Below, piece by piece: positions 7,143 to 12,293 of a DNA stretch of 12,293 nucleotides. Numbering within the stretch: the first letter of the stretch is position 1; each line of letters starts with the position of its first letter. The notes beneath the pieces were generated by a model. That model ran no database searches and was not told the origin of the DNA. It was given only the letters and a program-made list of their open reading frames with translations. Both the position numbers and the translations under genes were made by a program. Source of the stretch: Chromatiaceae bacterium (GTDB lineage: Bacteria > Pseudomonadota > Gammaproteobacteria > Chromatiales > Chromatiaceae); contig DTXR01000081.1 of assembly GCA_012962365.1 (NCBI GenBank), positions 1 through 12,293 of the forward strand. Direction: 5' to 3'.

Positions 7143-8084
7143 ATGACTGCACATACTGGCATTATCTTCCCAGGACAAGGCTCCCAGAGTGTCGGGATGC
7201 TCGACGCACTGGCAGTGCAATTCCCCCAGATCAAACAGACCTTCGAGGAAGCTTCGGACGTTTTGCAGATGGATTTATGGGCGTTGGCGAGCGAAGGTCC
7301 CGCAGAAGAACTCAACAGAACGGAAAACACCCAGCCTGCCATGCTGACCGCTGGAATGGCGGTGTACCGTGTCTGGCTGTCCCAGGGTGGTCCGGCAGGT
7401 AGCATCATGGCTGGCCACAGTCTTGGTGAATATACCGCACTGGCAGCAGCGGGCAGCCTGGATTTCAGCGATGCCATCGCACTGGTCGCGGCTCGAGGCA
7501 GGTTCATGCAGAATGCTGTCCCAGCGGGCCAAGGCGCCATGGCTGCGATTCTGGGCCTGGATGATGACGCCGTGGTCGCCGTTTGCGCACAGGCAGCCGA
7601 GGGAGAGGTTGCCGAAGCGGTTAACTTCAACTCACCGGGGCAGGTGGTTATCGCCGGCAGCAAGGCGGCCATCGAAAGAGCGATTGACCTGGCCAGGGAA
7701 GCGGGAGCCAAACGTGCCTTGCTGTTACCTGTGAGTGTGCCGTCCCATTGCGCGTTGATGCGCCCGGCTGCCGAGCAACTGGCTGCCATGCTCGAAACGG
7801 TGGCCGTGCAGATGCCGAAGATTCCTGTCGTTCACAATGTGGATGTAGACATCAGCGATAGCACCGATGCCATTCGCGAAAAACTGGTGCAGCAGCTTTA
7901 TCGGCCTGTTCGCTGGGTGGAAACCATGACATCCATGAAAGGGCGGGGCATCGGGAACCTCATTGAACCCGGCCCCGGGAAGGTGCTGACCGGATTGGGA
8001 AAGCGCACCGACAAGACACTGACTTTCTTGCCGGTATCCGATCCGGCATCACTGGAAAAAGCACTGGAGAGCTGTAATGCCTGA
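7143..8084 (+). CDS. fabD: Malonyl-CoA:ACP transacylase
   Basis: A 313-residue enzyme (E. coli: 309) that moves malonyl from CoA to acyl carrier protein. Motifs: FPGQGSQSVGML (9-20), the nucleophile elbow GHSLGE (91-96, Ser93), Arg118 for malonyl carboxylate binding, His202 in SVPSHCALM, and NFNSPGQVVIAG (161-172). The reading frame stays open 53 codons upstream inside fabH, but the ATG at 7143 gives the family N-terminus (MTAHTGIIFPGQGSQ). The 13-nt gap after fabH is pyrimidine-rich and has no Shine-Dalgarno sequence, so translation probably depends on ribosomes finishing fabH. The last 8 bp overlap fabG. Confidence 0.97.
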   Translation: MTAHTGIIFPGQGSQSVGMLDALAVQFPQIKQTFEEASDVLQMDLWALASEGPAEELNRTENTQPAMLTAGMAVYRVWLSQGGPAGSIMAGHSLGEYTALAAAGSLDFSDAIALVAARGRFMQNAVPAGQGAMAAILGLDDDAVVAVCAQAAEGEVAEAVNFNSPGQVVIAGSKAAIERAIDLAREAGAKRALLLPVSVPSHCALMRPAAEQLAAMLETVAVQMPKIPVVHNVDVDISDSTDAIREKLVQQLYRPVRWVETMTSMKGRGIGNLIEPGPGKVLTGLGKRTDKTLTFLPVSDPASLEKALESCNA

Positions 8085-8817
8085 CAATACTGTTGCCCTA
8101 GTAACCGGCGCCAGCCGGGGAATTGGTCGAGCCATCGCCACTCGGTTGGGTGCGCAGGGAATGACTGTTGTGGGTACGGCGACATCGGACAAGGGTGCCG
8201 AAGCCATCAGTACCTACTTTGCAGAGGCAGGAATCAAGGGTGAGGGCATGAAACTGGATGTGTCCGACAGTGCATCTGTTGACGAGGTGGTGGCAGCTAT
8301 CTCGGAAAAGCATGGGGCGGTTACCGTGCTGGTGAACAATGCCGGTATTACGCGGGACAACCTGCTGATGCGCATGAAGCCTGAAGAATGGGATGCGGTG
8401 ATCAATACCAATCTCAACTCGCTCTATCGTGTCTGCAAGGCTTGTGTGCGGGGCATGATGAAAGCCAGAACGGGACGTATCGTGAACATCGCCTCCGTAG
8501 TCGGCAGTAGCGGTAATGCCGGCCAAACCAACTATTCGGCCGCCAAGGCAGGCATGCTGGGTTTTACCAAATCACTGGCACAGGAAATTGGTTCCCGTGG
8601 CATCACCGTGAATGCCGTGGCACCCGGCTTTATTGACACCGATATGACCCGGGAATTACCGGAAGCACAACGTAAGGCGCTGTTGTCTGCAATTCCGCTG
8701 GGACGCCTGGGTTCAGCCGACGAAATTGCATCGGCTGTGGCTTTTCTGGCATCTGAAGACGCCAGCTACATCACGGGTACGACATTGCATGTCAACGGCG
8801 GCATGTACATGACTTAA
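8077..8817 (+). CDS. fabG: 3-oxoacyl-ACP reductase (NADPH)
   Basis: A 246-residue short-chain dehydrogenase/reductase that reduces 3-oxoacyl-ACP to (R)-3-hydroxyacyl-ACP. The nucleotide-binding motif TGASRGIG is at 10-17 and NNAG at 87-90. The catalytic set is Asn112, Ser140 (NIASVVG), Tyr153 and Lys157 (TNYSAAKAG). The C-terminal GTTLHVNGGMYM is typical of FabG, as is the length. The ribosome site GGAGAG (8066-8071) lies 5 nt before the ATG, inside the end of fabD, which it overlaps by 8 bp. Unlike its upstream neighbours it is followed by a long spacer of 249 nt before acpP, where a new promoter lies. Confidence 0.98.
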   Translation: MPDNTVALVTGASRGIGRAIATRLGAQGMTVVGTATSDKGAEAISTYFAEAGIKGEGMKLDVSDSASVDEVVAAISEKHGAVTVLVNNAGITRDNLLMRMKPEEWDAVINTNLNSLYRVCKACVRGMMKARTGRIVNIASVVGSSGNAGQTNYSAAKAGMLGFTKSLAQEIGSRGITVNAVAPGFIDTDMTRELPEAQRKALLSAIPLGRLGSADEIASAVAFLASEDASYITGTTLHVNGGMYMT

Positions 8818-9066
8818 TGCAATTTCTTTAAAAAGTTATCAACGTATTGAAATAAAATAAAATTCTTATCTGATTGTTGGTTGGATTTTATATGTCATTC
8901 CGGCAATTGGTCGGAATCGAGAACTGCTAAGCAATCGGAGAACCCTTTCAGAATTTGATCGCGGGGTTTTGCCGGCTATTGATTTGGCTAGCGAACGAAT
9001 TCCGCATACAATACGACGTTAATGCGCGGCGCCTGGATCGCGCTCTACTGGAGGAAAAATACGAAA
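8818..9066 (+). other. fabG-acpP spacer
   Basis: No gene is visible in this 249-nt stretch. The first part (8820-8895) is very AT-rich and includes a weak promoter-like pair TTATCA (8836-8841) and TAAAAT (8858-8863) with 16-bp spacing. An inverted repeat ATTCCG/CGGAAT lies at 8897-8917 (9-nt loop) without a T tract, so no clear terminator for fabG is seen. The last part holds the acpP promoter at 8984-9012 and a GC-rich leader with a small inverted repeat GCGCG/CGCGC (9024-9043) before the ribosome site. Confidence 0.6.
8984..9012 (+). promoter_or_regulatory. Sigma-70 promoter of acpP
   Basis: TTGGCT (8984-8989, 4 of 6 matches) and TACAAT (9007-9012, 5 of 6) are 17 bp apart. The predicted start near 9019 gives a leader of about 48 nt. 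A dedicated promoter fits the very high need for acyl carrier protein compared with the enzymes around it. The AT-rich stretch farther upstream is too far (about 90 bp) to be a normal UP element. Confidence 0.65.
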
Positions 9067-9300
9067 ATGAGCAGCATTGAAGAACGTGTCAAAAAGATTG
9101 TCGCTGAACAGCTGGGTGTGAGTGAAGACGAAGTAACTCCTGAAGCTTCATTTATCGATGACCTGGGCGCTGACTCCCTAGACGCAGTGGAGCTGGTAAT
9201 GGCTCTGGAAGAAGAGTTCGAGTGTGAGATTCCTGATGAAGAAGCAGAGAACATCACCACCTTGCAACAGGCAGTAAATTACATCAACGCCAACGGCTGA
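9067..9300 (+). CDS. acpP: Acyl carrier protein
   Basis: A 77-residue, strongly acidic four-helix protein that carries growing acyl chains on a phosphopantetheine arm. The attachment serine is Ser37 (counting Met1) in the conserved [18 protein letters not shown]. The ends [14 protein letters not shown] and [14 protein letters not shown] are as in E. coli AcpP, and the length matches (78). A cysteine, in FECEIPDE, is uncommon for this protein at the position where E. coli has DTEIPDE. The ATG at 9067 is used: GGAGGA (9050-9055) precedes it by 11 nt. An in-frame ATG at 9022 would add 15 residues unlike any known ACP. The gene has its own promoter and a large terminator-like hairpin behind it. 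Confidence 0.98.
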   Translation: MSSIEERVKKIVAEQLGVSEDEVTPEASFIDDLGADSLDAVELVMALEEEFECEIPDEEAENITTLQQAVNYINANG

Positions 9301-9319
9301 TCACGACCGTTCAGTCAAG

Positions 9320-9385
9320 CCGCGGATTTTTCCTTGATCAGACACCTCGCCACAAGAGGTGACTGGTCGGAAAAGCGCGGTTTTT
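9320..9385 (+). terminator. Long multi-segment terminator hairpin between acpP and fabF
   Basis: Paired segments from base to tip: CCGCG (9320-9324) with CGCGG (9376-9380); T9327 with G9375 and TTTTCC (9328-9333) with GGAAAA (9369-9374); GATCAG (9336-9341) with CTGGTC (9363-9368, one G-U); CACCTC (9343-9348) with GAGGTG (9356-9361). The left arm has two 2-nt bulges (9325-9326, 9334-9335), there is one A/A mismatch (9342/9362), and the loop is 7 nt. That makes 24 base pairs, ended directly by five T (9381-9385). It fits an intrinsic terminator for acpP; readthrough would supply fabF. Confidence 0.85.
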
Positions 9386-9413
9386 GGTTAATGTACCAAC
9401 AGAGGTTTCCTTG

Positions 9414-10658
9414 ATGTCCAAAAGAAGGGTAGTAGTCACGGGGCTGGGCATGGTTTCGCCCGTAGGTCTGGATGTAGCCAGCAGCTGGGAAAATATCCTG
9501 GCAGGAAAAAGTGGCATCAAGCCCATTACGCATCTGGATATAGAGCCATTCAGCGTTCGCTTCGGCGGACCTATCTACGATTTTGATATCGAGCAATACA
9601 TTCCCAAAAAGGAAGCTCGAAAGATGGACAAATTTATCCACTACGGCATTGCCGCAGCGGATCAGGCCATCAAGGATGCCGGCCTGGAAACCACTGAAGA
9701 GAATGCCAATCGTATTGGTGTGGTCGTAGGTTCCGGTATCGGTGGCATCAGTGGTATCGAACAAGGCTATGCCGCTTATCTCAAAGGTGGTCCGCGGAAG
9801 ATTTCACCGTTTTTCGTACCTGCAAACATCGTGAACATGGTTGCCGGGCATATCTCCATCATCAATGGCTTCAAAGGTCCCAACATCTCCATCGTATCGG
9901 CCTGCAGTACGGGGGCACACAGCATTGCCGATGGCATGCGCATGATCCAGTACGGCACCAGCGACGTGATCGTCGCCGGCGGTGCGGAAATGGCGACTTC
10001 GCCCACCGGTCTTGGTGGTTTTGCGGCTGCCAGGGCACTGTCCACCAGAAATGATGATCCCCAGGCAGCGAGCCGCCCTTGGGACAGGGATCGTGATGGT
10101 TTTGTACTCAGTGATGGTGCCGGCGTGGTCGTTATCGAGGAACTCGAGCATGCCCGCGCCCGCGGAGCCAATATCTACTGCGAGCTGGCCGGTGCCGGGA
10201 TGAACTCCGATGCCTACCACATGACTTCACCGTCTCCCGGTGGCGAGGGCGCGGCTGAATGCATGCGCCTGGCTATGGAAGACGGCGGCATCAACGCTGA
10301 AGAAGTGGACTACATCAATGCCCATGGTACGTCTACACCGGCGGGTGACGTGGCAGAAACCATGGCAATGAAGCGTGCTTTTGGTGATCATGCGAGCAAG
10401 CTGGTCGTGAGTTCAACCAAGTCCATGACCGGACATATGCTGGGTGCCGCCGGCGGGGCCGAAGCGGTATTCACCATCCTGGCGCTGCGCGACCAGGTGG
10501 CCCCACCCACCATCAACCTGGACAATCCAGACCCGGAATGTGATCTGGACTATGTGCCCCATACCGCCAGACAAATGGCGATGGACGTGGCATTGTCCAA
10601 CTCCTTCGGTTTCGGCGGCACCAACGGCACACTGGCATTCCGTCTGCTGAAAGATTGA
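9414..10658 (+). CDS. fabF: Beta-ketoacyl-ACP synthase II
   Basis: A 414-residue condensing enzyme (E. coli: 413) that elongates acyl-ACP with malonyl-ACP. The catalytic residues are Cys164 in [10 protein letters not shown], His304 in [11 protein letters not shown] and His341 in [15 protein letters not shown], with Lys336 in the same stretch. The C-terminal [14 protein letters not shown] is typical of KAS I/II. Similarity in layout to E. coli FabF rather than FabB is judged from the length and the position beside acpP. The ATG at 9414 has AGAGG (9401-9405) 8 nt upstream and gives the conserved [12 protein letters not shown]; a TTG ten codons earlier is not needed. A small inverted repeat TTGGT/ACCAA (9384-9399) lies just before the ribosome site. 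The stop overlaps the start of pabC by 3 bp. Confidence 0.97.
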   Translation: MSKRRVVVTGLGMVSPVGLDVASSWENILAGKSGIKPITHLDIEPFSVRFGGPIYDFDIEQYIPKKEARKMDKFIHYGIAAADQAIKDAGLETTEENANRIGVVVGSGIGGISGIEQGYAAYLKGGPRKISPFFVPANIVNMVAGHISIINGFKGPNISIVSACSTGAHSIADGMRMIQYGTSDVIVAGGAEMATSPTGLGGFAAARALSTRNDDPQAASRPWDRDRDGFVLSDGAGVVVIEELEHARARGANIYCELAGAGMNSDAYHMTSPSPGGEGAAECMRLAMEDGGINAEEVDYINAHGTSTPAGDVAETMAMKRAFGDHASKLVVSSTKSMTGHMLGAAGGAEAVFTILALRDQVAPPTINLDNPDPECDLDYVPHTARQMAMDVALSNSFGFGGTNGTLAFRLLKD

Positions 10659-11461
10659 TCCGGGCGCTCGTCAACGGCAAACCCGGGGATCAGATTTCCC
10701 TGCTTGACCGGGGTGTGCAGTTTGGTGACGGCCTGTTCGAGACCATAGCGGTTGCCAATCACAAACCCTGCCTATGGAATTATCATGTCCAACGGTTGCA
10801 ATCCGGCTGTGAACGGTTGGGTATCGCCGCGCCCGACGCCCAGGTGCTCGAACAGGAAGCACTTGACCTGATTGCCCAGCAGCAACGGGCTGTGCTGAAG
10901 ATCACCGTGACCCGGGGGATCAGTGAGAGAGGCTACAAATATGCTTCGTCTGAAGCGCCAACCCGCATTCTTTCCCTTTTTCCCTGGAATAGCCCTTGTT
11001 CGGAAACGCTGAGCATTGCCGTTTCCGACCGGCGCCTCGGACACTACCCCGATCTGGCCGGAATCAAACATCTCAACCGGCTGGAACAGGTGCTCGCACG
11101 TGCTGATTGTCCGGAGACTGTGCAGGAAGCCCTGATGCTGGATCAGCAGGGACATGTCATCGAAGGCATCATGAGTAATTTGTTTATTCAGCGGGGACAA
11201 AAGCTATTTACGCCATCACTGCGGTATTGTGGTGTAGAAGGCGTGGTGAAACGGCTGATTCTGGAGATGGCTAAAGAACGAAGCATGGCAATCGAAACGG
11301 GAGATTTCTCTTTGGAGGAGATACTGCGGGCAGATGCTTTGTACCTCACGAATTCTCTGACCGGCATTCGCTTCGTATCCGGTATCGCAGGATACGATTG
11401 GCAACCCGGTACCGGCTTTCATTCCCTCCTCGAAGAAGCCACAGAACAAGTATTTCACTGA
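10655..11461 (+). CDS. pabC: Aminodeoxychorismate lyase
   Basis: A 268-residue PLP enzyme of fold type IV that turns 4-amino-4-deoxychorismate into 4-aminobenzoate and pyruvate for folate synthesis. Seen: [12 protein letters not shown] (19-30), the PLP lysine candidate Lys138 in [15 protein letters not shown], and EGIMSNLF (170-177) with the conserved Glu170. [12 protein letters not shown] near the C-terminus corresponds to the cofactor phosphate region of this family. The start codon is TTG at 10655, whose last two bases are the first two of the fabF stop (TTGA), and no clear Shine-Dalgarno precedes it, so reinitiation after fabF is likely. The residues right after TTG (IRALVNGKP) match the family start, and no ATG or GTG is near. 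The stop shares one base with the mltG start. A D-amino-acid or branched-chain aminotransferase is less likely given the position between fabF and mltG. Confidence 0.93.
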   Translation: MIRALVNGKPGDQISLLDRGVQFGDGLFETIAVANHKPCLWNYHVQRLQSGCERLGIAAPDAQVLEQEALDLIAQQQRAVLKITVTRGISERGYKYASSEAPTRILSLFPWNSPCSETLSIAVSDRRLGHYPDLAGIKHLNRLEQVLARADCPETVQEALMLDQQGHVIEGIMSNLFIQRGQKLFTPSLRYCGVEGVVKRLILEMAKERSMAIETGDFSLEEILRADALYLTNSLTGIRFVSGIAGYDWQPGTGFHSLLEEATEQVFH

Positions 11462-12293
11462 TGCTCAAGCTCACCGCCAAACTGTTTTTCAAGTCCACGT
11501 TGGTTGTATTGCTGCTGGCGGCAGTGGCCGGCGTATTCGCGTGGAACTATTACAAAGAATTTCTGGTTACGCCTCTGGCGATACCCGAACAGGGAATGAT
11601 TTTGAATATACCTCAGGGCATGTCCTTGCGCGGACTGGCCGGCCAGCTGGAGCAACAGGATATCGTGGAAGACGCACGCCTACTGCGTCTGTACGGCCGT
11701 CTCCACCACGAGGCAACCCAGATTAAGGCCGGTGAATACCAGCTGTCGCCCGGCCTCACGCCGATAGCCTTGCTGGATCTGCTGGTGGCGGGTAAAACCG
11801 TCAGCCATTCCATCACCCTGGTCGAGGGTTGGAGCTTCCGGCAGATGATGAGCGCCATCCACAACCACCCGCAACTGCGCCATAGCCTGAACGGCTTGAG
11901 CGATGAGCAGATCATGGAGCGCCTGGGGCATCCGGGCGAGCATCCCGAAGGGCGTTTCTTTCCGGACACTTATTTGTATCCCAGGGATTTTTCCGATCTG
12001 GATTTGATGAAACGGGCATACCAACGCATGCAGGAAACACTGGATGAGGCCTGGTCGCAGCGCCCGGACGACCTGCCGTTGAAAAACAGCTATGAATTGC
12101 TGATCCTCGCTTCTATCGTGGAAAAGGAAACCGGTCGGGCAGGGGAGCGGGATCGTATCGCCGGCGTTTTTATCCGGCGCCTGAAAAAAGGCATGAAGCT
12201 GCAGACCGATCCCACTGTGATCTATGGCATGGGTGACAGTTACAAAGGCAATATCCGCCGCAAGGATCTGCGCAAGCCAACGCCATACAACAC
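11461..12293 (+). CDS. mltG: Endolytic murein transglycosylase MltG, 3' end cut off
   Basis: The first 277 residues are present and the frame is still open at the window end; the family is usually about 340 residues. MltG (YceG) is an inner-membrane enzyme that cuts new glycan strands in peptidoglycan. The N-terminus has a single membrane segment (about residues 10-30, FFKSTLVVLLLAAVAGVFAW) with the rest periplasmic. A LysM-like part covers about 47-112 (NIPQGMSLRGLAGQL ... AGEYQLSPGLTP). The catalytic domain shows LVEGWSFRQM (120-129), EGRFFPDTYLY (163-173), ASIVEKET (217-224) with the catalytic Glu221, and LQTDPTVIYG (247-256). The ATG shares its A with the pabC stop (TGATG), so the two are coupled. 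In E. coli tmk and holB follow, which would lie beyond this window. Confidence 0.97.
   Translation, partial: MLKLTAKLFFKSTLVVLLLAAVAGVFAWNYYKEFLVTPLAIPEQGMILNIPQGMSLRGLAGQLEQQDIVEDARLLRLYGRLHHEATQIKAGEYQLSPGLTPIALLDLLVAGKTVSHSITLVEGWSFRQMMSAIHNHPQLRHSLNGLSDEQIMERLGHPGEHPEGRFFPDTYLYPRDFSDLDLMKRAYQRMQETLDEAWSQRPDDLPLKNSYELLILASIVEKETGRAGERDRIAGVFIRRLKKGMKLQTDPTVIYGMGDSYKGNIRRKDLRKPTPYN

Noticed and set aside
6743..7789. Long minus-strand open frame (348 codons) opposite fabH and fabD
   Set aside because: It is a mirror of two well-supported genes and its product is rich in Ala/Ser without a recognisable domain.
8836..8844. DnaA-box-like TTATCAACG in the AT-rich stretch after fabG
   Set aside because: Two mismatches to the consensus, a single copy, and no dnaA/dnaN or other origin genes nearby.
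9022..9066. In-frame ATG that would extend acyl carrier protein by 15 residues, only about 3 nt after the predicted acpP start of transcription
   Set aside because: The extension ([15 protein letters not shown]) is unlike any ACP, and a strong ribosome site (GGAGGA) precedes the canonical ATG at 9067.

Overview
The window reads as a chromosomal segment of a gammaproteobacterium of moderate GC content. The main evidence is the gene order yceD-rpmF-plsX-fabH-fabD-fabG-acpP-fabF-pabC-mltG, the same order as the Escherichia coli fatty-acid cluster. Products resemble their enterobacterial counterparts closely in length and motifs (Adk, IscR, L32, AcpP, FabF). I cannot name the genus. An iscR gene beside the cluster and a DUF1249 gene far from cpdA argue against an enteric and would suit a Chromatiales-like lineage, but that is inference.

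Region 1 (20-1791) is a two-gene unit for exported proteins: a small signal-peptide protein of unknown function, overlapping by 4 bp a matrixin-type zinc metalloprotease with an Ig-like C-terminal domain. Region 2 (1792-2034) is a gene-free spacer with three hairpins, the last a 12-bp stem just before adk. Region 3 (2035-4280) holds four separately punctuated genes: adk with its terminator, a thioredoxin with its own extended -10 promoter and terminator, a DUF1249 protein, and iscR behind a 25-bp imperfect palindrome that looks like its own operator.

Region 4 (4308-12293) is the fatty-acid/phospholipid cluster. A good sigma-70 promoter sits so close to the yceD ATG that the mRNA should be leaderless or nearly so. 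yceD (23S rRNA-related) and rpmF (ribosomal protein L32) come first, then a terminator-like hairpin that also contains the plsX Shine-Dalgarno sequence. plsX, fabH, fabD and fabG are tightly packed, mostly overlapping. acpP has its own promoter and is followed by a long, complex hairpin with a T tract before fabF. pabC (folate branch) starts with TTG overlapping the fabF stop, and mltG (endolytic transglycosylase) is cut by the window end.

Together the cluster links ribosome synthesis (L32, YceD) to membrane-lipid initiation (PlsX, FabH, FabD), acyl-chain elongation (FabG, AcpP, FabF), folate synthesis (PabC) and cell-wall processing (MltG). I see no mobile element, CRISPR array, rRNA/tRNA gene or obvious horizontally acquired island. 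The points worth following up are regulatory: the near-leaderless operon start, the hairpin covering the plsX start, the acpP-fabF hairpin and the probable IscR autoregulatory site. The uncharacterised partner of the matrixin protease is the best candidate for unknown protein biology.
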